Origin: Bugula neritina
Taxonomy: Eukaryota > Bryozoa > Gymnolaemata > Cheilostomatida > Bugulidae
Reading direction: 5' to 3'
Assembly (NCBI GenBank): GCA_964035545.1
Contig: OZ037766.1
Location: forward strand, 29,104,173-29,164,172
DNA length: 60,000 bases
A program made the translations under genes and the position numbers. Below the pieces are notes generated by a model. That model worked only from the letters and a program-made list of their open reading frames with translations, did not search any database and was not told the origin of the DNA. Positions 39,701 to 48,479 of the stretch are shown piece by piece; the first letter of the stretch is position 1; every line of letters starts with the position of its first letter.

Positions 39701-41826
39701 TATAGTAAATCTCAGCTATGCTTGTGTCAACATTTTGCTTATATTTAGAATGCATTGTTTGGTGTTCTTCAGGCATATATATGTTACACGTCAACTGGAG
39801 TGGAAATGACCTTCAAGGGTCACCATTTTCTGTCACAGCTCTGGATGGGAACTCCACTGTGTCCTCCAGGACTTCAGGTTAGCACTCTACACTTTGTCTT
39901 ATTAGACGCCATCTCCACATTAACATAGTTGGTGTATAATGTGTATGTGTATATTATGTACAGCTGTAGTGTTTAGTTAACATACATGTAAGTTTATATT
40001 ATGTACAGCTGTTATGTTTAGTTAACAGATGTGTATTGCTTTACTCTCTTAGATGGTCCAGATAAAATAACGGTTCGTGGAGATGGAGTATTGCCTGGCA
40101 TTCTGGCCACTTATAACGGCATATTTTATGTTGATACTGAGGATGCTGGGAAGGGAGATTGTGAGGTTAAAGTTCAAGGACCGAAAGGTAAGCTCTGTCC
40201 CACTAAGTCCATCCCGTTGTAGTCTAGATAGTATAATAGTACGTATATTAGTACGTATAATAGTACGTATTAGTACGTATTAGTACGTATATTAATACGT
40301 ATATTAGTAGGTATATTAGTACGTATATTAGTACGTATATTAGTACGTATATTAGTACGTATATTATTACGTATATTAGTACGTATATTAGTACGTATGT
40401 GTTCAGCTCACAAAAGCTTAGCAATCTTAAATGTACAAGGGATGTGGAGTCAGGGCCCCAAACTGTCGTACCACTGTAGGATTTGAGGTTAGGTGTCTTT
40501 CTTATGTACAATCCACATTATAGTTTCTTCTCTGTGGGTGGAAGTTTGTAGCATTGTTTGGTTTAAACTATTATTAGGTTGACTGTGATTTATTTGTTAG
40601 TGAATTGCTCTTAGGTTGTGTTTGCAATCTTGGTTCAATATGTCTAAGTTTTTAGTATACAACAAAATATCATGAAATTTTTTTTTTATAAAATACATTT
40701 CAAAGTCTCTGTTGTTCTCATTATAAAATGTTTTCTAAACCCCTAAATTGTGACTTCAATGAAGGCTTTGACACGCCATGTAAGCTTATATCCACTCCTT
40801 TCTTTCTCTGCCATTCCGCCAACTCCTTGCCTTCTGTTCCAGGAGATGTACAGATCGTCTCCTCTCTGCAAGGCAACAGGAAACGTCTGCTGCAGTGTCA
40901 GTATAACCCGACGGAAATTGGACTCTACGTCATAAGGATCCGCTGGTCCGGACAGGATGTGGCCGGCAGTCCGATTAAAGTCCACATATTTGATACGTAT
41001 GAAGAGCTGGAGCGGTGAGTTGTCCTCCCATGTCTATACTTGTAAAGTGTATGAAATTCTGTATTTTCTGATAATTAACATAGTGCTTGTATAACATAGT
41101 ATGTTTTCATTATTTCTTGTACCAAATGCTTATTGGGTTGTATTCTCACACTCTTTCCTATAAAGTGTGGGTTTGTTTTATATATTGAACTTTGACTCAT
41201 GTGCGTCGTATGCGCTAAAATATTAAAGTGTGATATTAGAATTCACTTAATATGTATCTTATACATAATACATACATAATAATATATAAATAATAATATA
41301 TACATAATATATACATAATATATATGTGATATTAGTAATGGCCTAGACTCTAGTAGTTGGAGTCCCTCCGTAGCTTGTCGCATAGTTTAACACTTACATG
41401 AAGTCTAGAAATTTTGCCACTGGGGTTCTCTCCCAAATAGTGACTATACACTGCATATTCATGTCCTTGCAAGTCTGTATGCCTTCTCCTGATGACATCA
41501 TCACAGACAGCATTTCTTGTTTCTTTAGGTTCAACAGCACCGGGGAGATCTCCATGTACATGCCTGTGGAAGACGAACCTTTCCAGTCGAGTATTTTCCC
41601 GCAGCCGGTAGTGAATGGAAAGAGATCTAAATCAGTTCCCCACAACAGGGGTGTTCGCATGTCAGCCGCTATGTCAAGGTCATATACTGCTGGTGCTAAG
41701 GCTAATCAGCTGTCGTTTACACCTCATAGGGGGTATGACAGGAGGTCTTATTACATCGTGAAGGAAAATGGGCCAGAGTTCATATCCGCCCCTGCTCAGA
41801 GATCTGTCTTCATTGCGGACAAATGA
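10683..41826 (+). CDS. Jitterbug/FLN-2-type filamin: three CH domains plus about 11 filamin repeats, 33 exons
   Basis: This encodes an actin-binding scaffold of about 1560 residues. The 33 exons sum to 4683 nt, divisible by three with one terminal stop (TGA at 41824-41826), which supports the model. The domain order is CH1 (about residues 13-130), CH2 (131-233), CH3 (235-342), five filamin repeats, a Pro-rich hinge (about 798-840), six more repeats and a roughly 95-residue basic/Ser/Tyr-rich tail. Classical filamins have two CH domains and up to 24 repeats. A third CH domain with fewer repeats is the arrangement I know from Drosophila Jitterbug and the FLN-2 class, so I assign it there. The start ATG at 10683 gives MAEEEPLPSPP directly before CH1. 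Expected roles are actin cross-linking and mechanical integrity of the cytoskeleton. Vertebrate filamins end in a dimerising repeat; this protein ends in a non-repeat tail, so its mode of dimerisation is open. Confidence 0.9.
11841..11888. repeat. Perfect 19-bp hairpin in filamin intron 2
   Basis: TAGTAAAGCTCTGTATTGG at 11841-11859 is the exact reverse complement of 11870-11888, with a 10-nt loop. It is the core of a small fold-back repeat or MITE remnant, or a hairpin RNA. No flanking target duplication was recognised. Confidence 0.8.
12581..12760 (+). repeat. 20-bp minisatellite, 9 copies, abutting the exon 4 acceptor
   Basis: Nine head-to-tail units of GTATGATATGTTACTCTGTA lie in intron 3, with one degenerate unit before them (12561-12580). 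Unit boundaries create TTACTCTGTAG, a pyrimidine run plus AG. The last, diverged unit (GTATGTTGTGTTACTCTCAT) runs into TTGTAG, the real 3' splice site of exon 4. Confidence 0.9.
13915..14125 (-). mobile_element. tRNA-derived SINE, copy 1 (filamin intron 6)
   Basis: The reverse complement carries a decayed tRNA-like head followed by GGCCATTGGTGACGTTAGG, then the body word CTCACAGGGATGGTGACTAT. It shares head, middle and tail blocks with the copies at 15213 and 49050. The B box is degraded here (GGGTTCGAGCCCC). Confidence 0.7.
15213..15425 (+). mobile_element. tRNA-derived SINE, copy 2 (filamin intron 7)
   Basis: The head CTCTAGGGGTTAGAGTGCTGA resembles a tRNA A box and GGGTTCAATCCCC is a B box, spaced as in a tRNA gene. 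The body GGCCATTGGTGTTGTTAAG and the tail TCTCACAGGGATAGTGAATA match the other copies. It is not a functional tRNA gene, since the acceptor and anticodon stems do not close well. Confidence 0.75.
15738..15806 (+). repeat. Tandem duplication of the exon 8 donor site
   Basis: CAGCAAGGTGAGCTCACTA occurs at 15738 and again at 15779, period 41 bp. Both copies hold the donor AAG|GTGAGC. Using the second would add 41 nt with an in-frame TAG at 15760-15762. Confidence 0.85.
16234..24036 (+). CDS. Filamin exons 9-19: repeats 1-5 and Pro-rich hinge
   Basis: Exons: 16234-16401, 16965-17093, 18008-18143, 19128-19265, 19653-19739, 20436-20522, 21466-21612, 21840-21923, 22906-23037, 23253-23420 and 23731-24036. 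The repeats show the filamin pattern: a V-D-T/A-x-x-A-G-x-G strand, an F-x-P/Y-x-P loop and a closing G-S-P-x-x-x-x-V. Closers seen are RGSPIKFNV, ASGSPYTMNV, RGAEPYKVEI, KHSPFTVNV and QGSPWYVNI. Repeat 3 has GAEP in place of GSP. Exon 19 encodes a Pro/Val/Glu-rich stretch (PPVLVEPPTPPPVEVE) that looks like a flexible hinge. Its donor (G|GTTGGT at 24037) is weak, so alternative ends are possible. From exon 11 onward most introns are phase 1. Confidence 0.87.
16519..16556 (+). repeat. (GT)n/(GC)n microsatellite in intron 9
   Basis: This is an alternating GTGTGT...GCGTGCGTGCGT...GTGTGT run. Its complement creates a chance minus-strand ORF with an HTHARTH string that should not be annotated. Confidence 0.9.
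16655..16830 (+). mobile_element. Second tRNA-derived SINE-like element (intron 9)
   Basis: GTTTAGTGGTTAGTGCGTTGG resembles a tRNA A-box region and CTGGTTTTAATCCCAGT resembles a B box 30-40 bp downstream. The body (CCGCAATAGTAAGGGATGC) differs from the other SINE family here, so this is a different, older family. The ends are uncertain. Confidence 0.5.
18157..18259 (+). repeat. 17-bp tandem repeat carrying TCACATGA boxes (intron 11)
   Basis: Six units of CTAGTCACATGACCTGC begin 14 bp after the exon 11 donor (exon end 18143). Five units carry exact TCACATGA, an E-box variant, and one carries TCACACGA. Three more exact TCACATGA words follow at 18295, 18342 and 18370. Confidence 0.85.
18457..18560 (+). 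repeat. 24-bp tandem repeat in intron 11
   Basis: About four units of ATACGCTCATGTGTGTATTTATC. The ORF through it (18457-18660) is a by-product of the repeat. Confidence 0.8.
19300..19423. mobile_element. Short fold-back element (MITE-like) in intron 12
   Basis: The 124-bp element has inverted ends. The left end TCTATAAGCAGCTCCAAG and the following TTGGGGGTG pair with CACCCCCAACTCAGAGCTGC plus TTATAGACC at the right, with two mismatches in about 27 bp. AATT lies at both outer edges. No coding capacity. Confidence 0.7.
21948..22840 (-). mobile_element. 5'-truncated CR1/L2-group LINE in filamin intron 16
   Basis: The minus strand encodes the 3' end of a reverse-transcriptase ORF (open from about 22835; stop at 22167). 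It contains VKFLGVIIDRNLNW, SIESWGNASRVHLDRV and SALWNKLPKFLK, the conserved region after the RT catalytic motifs in this LINE group. A short 3' UTR follows, ending AAATAAAACACACACAC. It is related to, but a different family from, the LINE at 43.1-47.1 kb (shared motifs: GxIIDxxLxW, ESWGNA, AGQR, LWNKLP). The catalytic core is missing, so it cannot move on its own. It sits between two good filamin exons and appears harmless. Confidence 0.88.
24730..41826 (+). CDS. Filamin exons 20-33: repeats 6-11 and C-terminal tail
   Basis: Exons: 24730-24810, 25466-25609, 25916-26083, 26278-26340, 36906-37049, 37303-37437, 37695-37841, 38149-38317, 38659-38801, 39069-39176, 39773-39877, 40053-40187, 40843-41014 and 41529-41826. 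Repeat closers are KGSPFLVCA, VPGSPFQTDF, IEGSPYHPRV, PKSPIRAAV, QGSPFSVTA and AGSPIKVHI. Exon 23 ends in a Pro/Ala-rich linker, and the exon 23-24 joint spans a 10.5-kb intron. The last exon encodes a tail after repeat 11 rich in Arg, Ser and Tyr, with KRSKSVPHNRG and GYDRRSYYIV. I recognise no domain in the tail. The exon 27 acceptor (TTTCAAG) is less usual than its neighbours but keeps the phase. Confidence 0.87.
28230..28470. repeat. AGTATAGTGTAGTAT microsatellite
   Basis: An imperfect run of 5-bp words (AGTAT/AGTGT), about 240 bp. The minus ORF at 28270-28473 is simple-sequence translation and not a gene. Confidence 0.9.
30338..32182 (-). CDS. Uncharacterised acidic protein, 500 residues, two exons, nested in filamin intron 23
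   Basis: Exon 1 is 31582-32182 (donor G|GTAAGA) and exon 2 is 30338-31239 (acceptor TTTTTAG). Both junctions are phase 1 and the total is exactly 501 codons with stop. The N-terminus is Ser-rich with GPPVPARRT, a possible SH3 ligand. The middle, from about residue 100, is strongly acidic with many SDSE, EEEE and DEE clusters. Exon 2 has a short Cys/His-rich patch (CDSNCPADCNGDHHECSS) that could bind metal. The last 80 residues are basic and predicted helical, with DIKDREQRRKDRRLRLRTLEL and ending REVGKIETT. I do not recognise the family. The acidic body with a basic coiled tail would suit a nuclear or scaffold protein, but that is a guess. It lies on the strand opposite its host gene, so it must have its own promoter to the right of 32182. 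Confidence 0.75.
33895..34104. repeat. 33/36-bp minisatellite, open in several frames
   Basis: About six units of CAGGTGTTTCCCTGCCTGGT plus 13-16 bp alternate between 36 and 33 bp, all multiples of three. The minus strand reads as repeats of DIPGRETPEM with variants NIPDRETPEI, inside an ORF at 33812-34102. No start context, splice sites or partner exon were found, so I annotate it as a repeat, not a gene. Confidence 0.75.
34178..34520. mobile_element. PIF/Harbinger-like MITE with 70-bp inverted ends
   Basis: The terminal inverted repeats begin GCCTAGGGCCACACTGTGCG and match over about 70 bp with two mismatches (34178-34247 against 34451-34520). They are flanked by TTA on both sides (34175-34177 and 34521-34523), the target duplication of PIF/Harbinger elements. 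Each repeat contains the 16-bp palindrome TTTTCGCATGCGAAAA. There is no transposase; the internal minus ORF (34252-34491) looks like chance. The near identity of the ends suggests fairly recent activity. Confidence 0.85.
38525..38635. repeat. ATATATGC-type microsatellite in intron 27
   Basis: A (TA)n run inside repeated TATATGCAGTCATATA words, ending about 25 bp before the exon 28 acceptor. Confidence 0.8.
39171..39276 (+). repeat. Triplicated donor region of exon 29
   Basis: A 46-bp unit starting TGGTAGGTTTTATTATTCTA is repeated, giving identical G|GTAGGT donors at 39177, 39223 and 39269. The third unit is partial. The first donor keeps the reading frame with exon 30. Confidence 0.85.
40222..40400 (+). 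repeat. 12-bp GTACGTATATTA array in intron 31
   Basis: About a dozen tandem copies start 35 bp after the exon 31 donor. Each contains GTACGTA, which resembles a 5' splice site. The minus ORF with repeated YVLIYVLI is a by-product. Confidence 0.85.
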
Positions 41827-42883
41827 GTTCCTGTGTGCTCTATCATAGTATAGTGTAGTACCTGAATGAGTATCTAACCAAGCAGAACAGAATTACAAGC
41901 CTTGCTCTTGATATAATACATAATTATTATCATTATTATCATCATAATAACATAGTTGACAAGTTTTCTATTCAACGTCTTTTCTGTTATCTGTAGCCTC
42001 TACTTTTTTCTGATTCTTTTCTTTTAAAAGCCATTTTTCTGTGTTTTTTGAAGATCTTGTTACAATGAACAGATTTACTTAGAGAACTTCTCCTGGCCCT
42101 AATTTAATCCGCTGCAATTTGTTGTTTTTCAGATTTTCACTGTAATCAGTTGTGTTCAGGCTTTCACTGTATGCTATGCACACCTATTTCAGTGGCTTTC
42201 ATGTGATGCAAGAGTAATTAGAAGCAAATGCATTTTAATACCTGTATCTTTTTTGCATATTGGAATAAGAACACTTGACCATTTTTGCAAGCTAGCAACT
42301 GATGTCACCTGTGTTACTCATTTTAGTAATTTCCACCTTTCAACTGGGTTACAACTTGAAATATATTTTTAGTATTACACTTTTTTATTAATCAATTGCA
42401 TATTTGAGTGGTTTTAATTATTAAATCGCTAATTCCTACAATACTTAGTTTATTTTGATTATTTATCAACATTTATTATCAGCTATATCTTTCTATATGA
42501 CACGTTGAGTACATTTCTATTTATTTAGTTATCTGCTGTTTGCGAGTTTTACACATCCTTGTAATAACAGTTATTATTATTATACTCAATACTATTTATT
42601 ATATCACAATTCATAGAATAAAATATCTAGACATCATTACAAGCACTTGCTTATTTAAATACATTCATGACAATATGCATTGTATGACAACATTATTTAG
42701 AATTGGCATTTCACTATGTTCTCTAAATATGCCCATAAACACATTAATATACATTTGTTGGTTAATTTTTCATAGAGTGTCGATAATTTATTTTATTCCT
42801 TTAGCTTAAAACCTTGTTACCTTAAAATTGCAAAAAAATGCCATCATTTGAAGGCTCTTGCAAGTCATAGGATATTTCTGCCA
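41827..42883. other. Convergent intergenic region
   Basis: Between the filamin stop (plus) and the last exon of a PAN-like gene (minus), this AT-rich stretch should hold both 3' UTRs. AATAAA at 42617-42622 is one candidate filamin poly(A) signal, but the base composition makes chance hits likely. No ORF with recognisable content. Confidence 0.4.
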
Positions 42884-43285
42884 TTAACCTTCGCTGCTTT
42901 CTGAGCTGCTAGATATAGCAGGCATGGCATTCTCTGTTATAGCTGTAGAACCAAAGATCGTTTTCTGAGTAGTTTTAGTAATGCTAGTCGTAGTGAGAGA
43001 TGCTGTAGTTGATGCAAGTTCAGATTTTATGAAATAAGTCATGTTTTCTTTTTCTTGCAACTGAAAAGTTGAAGCAATGCTGTTATACAGGTGGCAGGAT
43101 TTAGTTGGTGAGATGAAAACTCCGGATTGGCAGTTGGCTTTCAACAGAACAGGTTGTGTTTTACATTGCTCTCTGGATAAAGCTTAGAAAAGCTATTTCT
43201 GTGAACAGTGGATTATATATTGCCTTCATACTACATAACTAGCTGGATAGGGACAGTGATATCTATAAAATCGTTATCTTGAATC

Positions 43286-43996
43286 ATGGTTCGTAGAGCT
43301 AAATCAGCCACTAGTTCAACTAGTGAATCTACACCCGATTCATCTATCCATGGAAAGTTAGATCAGATCTTAGCAAGACTAAATGACTTTGATAGTAGGT
43401 TGAAGAAAGTAGAAATTGAACAGGCTGAAGTAATTAAAACCTGCAAATTTTTGAGCAAAGAATTTGATGATATCAAGTTACTAAGAAATGAAATGAAGTG
43501 TTTCCTAAAAGATTTTCCAGATGTGAAAGACCGTGTGGATCAACTAGAATTCCAAGATCGTAAAAAACAGTTGACATTAAATGGAATACCACAAAAATCT
43601 GGAGAGAACTTATTACATGCCATGAAAGTTATGAGTGAAAAACTAAAATGCGAACTTCAACCCTACCATGACATAGACTCAATTTTTAGAGTCAAGACAT
43701 CTGACAAAGTTATAATTAAATTTATTCACGCTCATAAACGTGACAAGTTCTTTGGATCATTTAGAAAAAACCCTCTAAATGCAACAGACTTAGGTTTTAA
43801 AGACAACTCTAAGCTCTACATAAATGAAGTGCTGAGCAAACCTCAAGCTGCTCTTTTTCATGAGACTCGCATGTTCAAAAAAGAACATAAATACCGTTTT
43901 GCATGGACATCAAACCAAAGAATCTTCCTAAGGAAAGACAGTGATAGTAATGCAATACAGATCAATTCGACAGATGATTTAGATGACCTCGCTTAA
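43286..43996 (+). CDS. LINE ORF1: coiled coil plus baculovirus-FP-like C-terminal domain
   Basis: This encodes 236 residues. The N-terminus is Ser/Thr-rich. A coiled coil of about 60 residues (KLDQILARLNDFDSRLKKVE onward) is followed by QLTLNGIPQKSGENL. The C-terminal half has LYINEVLSKPQAALFHETR and YRFAWTSNQRIFLRKD, the pattern shared by many LINE ORF1 proteins and the baculovirus FP family. It would bind element RNA as a multimer. It is intact and ends in acidic DDLDDLA, 62 bp before ORF2. Confidence 0.85.
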   Translation: MVRRAKSATSSTSESTPDSSIHGKLDQILARLNDFDSRLKKVEIEQAEVIKTCKFLSKEFDDIKLLRNEMKCFLKDFPDVKDRVDQLEFQDRKKQLTLNGIPQKSGENLLHAMKVMSEKLKCELQPYHDIDSIFRVKTSDKVIIKFIHAHKRDKFFGSFRKNPLNATDLGFKDNSKLYINEVLSKPQAALFHETRMFKKEHKYRFAWTSNQRIFLRKDSDSNAIQINSTDDLDDLA

Positions 43997-44058
43997 ACAC
44001 ATGATTACTCCATATCCTCTGATTTTTAATTTCTGTAACTATATTTTTTTTCAAATTC

Positions 44059-46952
44059 ATGGAAGCACACCTAAACTGTGATCAATACACGCCAGAACAG
44101 TTTAGAAATAATATAAAAAATAATTCCAATTCTCTTACTATTTTGAATGTTAATGTACAAAGCCTTCGTAAAAATTTTGATTCCCTAGAAACATTTATGT
44201 TTAGTGTTCCTAAACCTTTTGATGTTGTTTGTATTACTGAAAGTTTTCTTTATGATAATGAAGTACATAATTTTCCCATAAATGATTATGTTTTTATAGG
44301 TAAGCAGAGACAGAGTAAAGGAGGTGGTGTCGGGGCCTATGTGCGCAGTAGTGCTGTGGCTGAAGTCAAGGAAAGTCGAGCACTTTTTGCAGGCAGTGAA
44401 TCTTTACATTTGGAGCTAAAGGGTGGTCTCTTTGGGTGCTTTAGGAGTGGTCTTCACCTCACAATCATTTACAGGCAACCATCGGCGGACATTGGAGCTT
44501 TTCTCTCTGACCTGGAGCAGTACATCAGTTCTTCTAATTTTCCACATCATGTCATACTAGGTGATATCAATATCGACACTCTTAAATCCGATCCTGTGAG
44601 TACATCTTACCTCAACATCCTATCCTGCTCTCATTTTATAAATTCAATTCAGATTCCTACACGATACAATTCTTGCTTAGATCATATAAATGTTAATTTT
44701 TATGATAAATTCTTAACATCTGGAACAATAACAACAAGCATAGCAGATCACTTGCCTACTTTTATCAAAATAGAAAATTTAACTAACTATTTTAATATAA
44801 CTAAATCTACAAACATTAGAAATTATAAGAAAATAAATGAAGAACTATTTTTGAAAGATCTTTCTAAAGTAGACTGGAACTCCAAAGTATATGCCAAGAA
44901 AGATGTGAATTCTAGGTATGACAGTTTCTTTAAAATATTTATGGATTTATGCAATAAACATGCTCCATTAGTAAAATTCTCAACAAATTGGCCACGCAAA
45001 CTTAAAACAAATAAAAGACCCTGGATTAGTGTTGAATTAATTAAGCTGATGAACAAAAGGGATTATGTTTATAGACAATCCTTAAATTCCCCTCTAAACT
45101 TGAAACTTAAATTTAAACATAAAACTCTAAAAAATTTAGTTACGAAGAATTTGCGTAGATCCAAGACTTTATATTTTGAATCTTTTTTTGAAAATACTTC
45201 AGATTCTAGTAAATGTTGGAAAGTCATAAACGAACATCTAGGAAAAAATCGATCAAAGGGATTAAATGCTCCTAAAAGCTTAACATCTGAAAATATTACA
45301 CTAACTGAAGATAAGGACATAGCAAACAGTTTTAACAAATACTTTACTTCCATAGGAACAACGTTATCAAAGAAATTCACTGACGACAATTTTGATTTTA
45401 CAGCTCGGAAGTCAGATAAAAAACTTGATGAACAGTTTAGCTTTACAAATATTGAAAGCACAGTCATTGAAAGCTTACTTAAAGATGTAAACCCAGCCAA
45501 AGCTGCAGGATTAGATTTAGCTCCCACTAACCTAATAAAAATATCTGCATCTCATCTTTCATTATAAACACAATTATCAATGATGGCGCTTTTCCAAATG
45601 AACTAAAAAAAGCTAAAGTTGTTCCTCTACACAAAAAAGGCATAGCTACTGATGTAAGTAATTACCGCCCAATTTCTATACTACCTGTTTTCAGTAAGAT
45701 AGCTGAAAAGATTTTAAATAAGCAAATAGTAGATTTTCTAGAAAGCAAAAATCATTTAACTGATAAGCAGTACGGCTTTAGACGAAATAGAAACACAAAT
45801 ATTGCCTTAATTAATCTAACAAATAAGGTTTTAAATGCCATGAACAATGGTAATTCTGTAGCTGGAATTTTCCTCGATTTTAGTAAGGCCTTTGACACAA
45901 TAAATCATGAAATCTTATTAGCTAAATTAAAAATGCTCCACTTTTCAAGTCACAGTGTGAAGCTAATTAAAAATTATCTGTCCAATCGTCAACAGTCTAC
46001 TATTATTAACAACACATATTCTGACTTTATTCATATCACATGTGGAGTACCACAAGGATCCATACTTGGTCCCACACTATTCCTAATTTATATAAATGAT
46101 CTTCCAGATGTAACTATGCATTTAGACCCTATATTATTTGCCGATGATACGAACCTCTTCTTTGAATCAAAAAATCTATTAAACAATATGGACGTCATAA
46201 ACTGTGAATTAAAGAAAATTGAAAATTGGTGCAATAAAAATAAATTAACTGTAAATATGAGTAAAACAAACTATATGATAATCAAAACAGCGCAAAATAA
46301 ACAAGATTTAAATGGCTTTGCCTTAGAAATGTTTAACAAAAAATTAGTGGAAGTAAAATCAACTACCTTCTTAGGTATTATAATAGATTCACATCTTTCT
46401 TGGCAACAACATTGCAGCAAACTTTGTCAAAACCTAAGGCCCTTAGTAGGCTTGATAAGTAAATGTTCCAATCACCTACCTAGAAAAATTCTAATACAAA
46501 TATATAACTCTTTTGTAAATTCTAAATTAACATATTGCCTAGAATCGTGGGGTAATGCAGCAAACATTTATCTTGAACCACTACATTTACTGCAAAAGAA
46601 AATACTGAGAATTATATATAAAAAGCATCACCTTTCCCCATCTAAACCACTGTTTCTTAGTTCTTCAATCATGCCTATTCACACTCTACACAAATTCAAA
46701 TTAATACTGCTCTCACATAAACTTTACTATTCTCAACTAACACATCTCACACATAACTATCCCACAAGATTTTCAGAGTTCAGCCTACAAACTCCTCCAT
46801 CATCAACTGCTGCAGGTCAACGAAGAGTGGAATTCCAATGTTCGTCGCTATGGAATAAATTGCCTAGTTCTATTCGTGCTGTGGAGAGGGAGGCTGGTTT
46901 CAAACTTGCCCTGAGAGACCATCTAATGGCAAATTTCCAGATAAAAAAATAA
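44059..46952 (+). pseudogene. LINE ORF2: APE endonuclease and reverse transcriptase, one frameshift
   Basis: The first frame (44059-45567) holds the apurinic-type endonuclease: LNVNVQSLRKNF, the glutamate in CITES, YRQPS, LGDINID and the closing SIADHLP. The RT begins at its end (NPAKAAGLDLAP). A one-base frameshift near 45558-45561 ends this frame at a TAA. The RT continues from 45561 in the next frame with NYRPISILP, FLDFSKAFDTINH, PQGSILGPTLFLIYINDLP and the catalytic FADDTNLF, finishing at 46952. All key motifs are present, so the break looks recent. As given, the element is not autonomous unless the shift is a sequencing error. Confidence 0.88.
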
Positions 46953-47719
46953 TACTTTTTTAAGTTGCTAAAACTTCCAAAAACCTAAACAAAAATCTTA
47001 TATAACTGTCAACCATTCATGGCTCGGTGCCCCGACTAGCTACAGTGCTATTGCGCCATAGGCCCTGTCATTTTGTTTATTTTTTTCTCAATTAATTTTT
47101 TCCCGACTATGACAAAATAAAAAACAAACAAACAAACATATTTTTCCTAATTCATTACATCTAGCCAGGCATTCTAGTAAGAAGTTGCAACCTACAACAT
47201 TAACAAAACATATTAAACTCCTTGTTTCTTTCATAGAATTCAAAATTTAGCAGAGAGCATTTCTTGTATTAACTTATGGAAACTTTAATGAAAGCTGAAT
47301 GAGGGGGGTTGGCAGTTTGAAACCTACGAAAGACGGCTCAGTGTTTGAGATTTTAACATTCCAAATGAAAGCTACTGAGTGAAACTGGCATACAAGATGA
47401 CTTCTAATAACCTCATTTTATCTTTAAAGCAACTAGACAGAAATTATGGAGGACATAGCACTTTTCGTAATTATACATTTGGTATAAAAAAATGCTTGCG
47501 TAATTTTATGAGATGCGATTATATATATTGATTTGATTGATATGTGGTATTAAGCACTAATTGCTTATAATATGTTTTGATGAGATCCATAAATGCAATA
47601 TAATATATGCTATATTATATTAAAATGATTTAAGCACTGCACCGACATATATAAATACCAATATGTTTTTCTAACTGTTGCACATTATTATATGCGAAGT
47701 ATTAGGAAAACATAATGCA

Positions 47720-47725
47720 TTATAG

Positions 47726-47795
<70 letters not shown>
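47720..47795. repeat. (TA)n microsatellite in PAN-like gene B intron
   Basis: About 70 bp of uninterrupted TA dinucleotides, about 95 bp from the exon 1 donor. Confidence 0.95.
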
Positions 47796-47798
<3 letters not shown>

Positions 47799-48479
47799 TT
47801 GGTACAGTAACATTTCCTTGTAATATTAAAACACATGCAAAAAGTTTCAATATTCTAAAACATAATAAAATTGTGATCATTTAACTCACCTTCCTCTTGT
47901 TCAATCACTTGACTTTGCAAGAAAGTTTCTTCTGGAACATCTGCTAAGAATCTGTAATGTTCTCCAGCAGAGCTGAAACCTTCAGCATCTACCAAATGTG
48001 TTGCGTATTGAAAGAGAAACACCGTAACAAAAAGCCAACCTAGCATGCTGCGAAACTTAGGTGTTGAAGTTATCATGATAGAAATTGAAGTAAAATTGAA
48101 ATACACATTACTCTTTAAACCCATTTAACTGATTTGATTTCTATGATGTATTGATTATTATAATTTTTGTAAATGTAGAACTATAGATGTTGAAGTAGAA
48201 GACTGCAAACTTTTAATAAAGTATGCAATTATACAGCTTGGTCTACTCAGCTTATTATTGTGTTGATTTTCTAGTCATCTGATAATGTACGGTCAACGAC
48301 ACTTGAATATTTTCAAGCCAATTATACTTAGAAAGTTATCAATGAGATTTCAACTGTTCAATGCTATCGCAAGGTATAGAGAAAATATCATGTATGTGTG
48401 CGTGTGTGTAAAAGAGGCGAAAATGACACAAATTATAATGGCGCAAATGGAAGAGTAGATAAAAATATCCCACTGATGT

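Larger units (their letters stand above)
43145..47139 (+). mobile_element. Nearly full-length CR1/L2-group non-LTR retrotransposon
   Basis: This is a roughly 4-kb element with a short 5' UTR, ORF1 (43286-43996), ORF2 encoding endonuclease and reverse transcriptase (44059-46952, broken by one frameshift), a 3' UTR and a short tandem tail of ACAA words, ACAAACAAACAAACAT. The 3' UTR shares structure (CTAGC..GCTATT.CGC....GGCC) with the truncated copy at 21.9-22.8 kb. It has inserted into exon 2 of PAN-like gene B. No clear long target duplication was found; both junctions lie in T runs, so the ends are uncertain by several bases. Confidence 0.85.
42884..48076 (-). pseudogene. Small secreted PAN/apple-like protein gene, copy B, with exon 2 split by a LINE
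   Basis: Exon 1 is 47890-48076 (minus): MITSTPKFRS, then a hydrophobic signal core (MLGWLFVTVFLFQ), then AEGFSSAGEHYRFLADVPEE, ending in phase 1 at a GTGAGT donor. Exon 2 starts at 47191 (acceptor TTGTAG) with GCNFLLECLARCNELG and stops being collinear at about 47140, where LINE sequence begins. The homologous exon resumes on the far side of the LINE at about 43144 with NCQSGVFISPTKSCHLYNS and ends in a Thr/Ser-rich tail (stop at 42884). The paralogue at 50674-51407 has the same exon uninterrupted. The C-x3-C and C-x-L-Y spacing resembles the second half of a PAN/apple domain. With about 4 kb inserted in the coding exon, this allele should not make the normal protein. Confidence 0.78.

Noticed and set aside
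40248-40511. Minus ORF of repeated YVLI
   Set aside because: Produced by the 12-bp GTACGTATATTA array.
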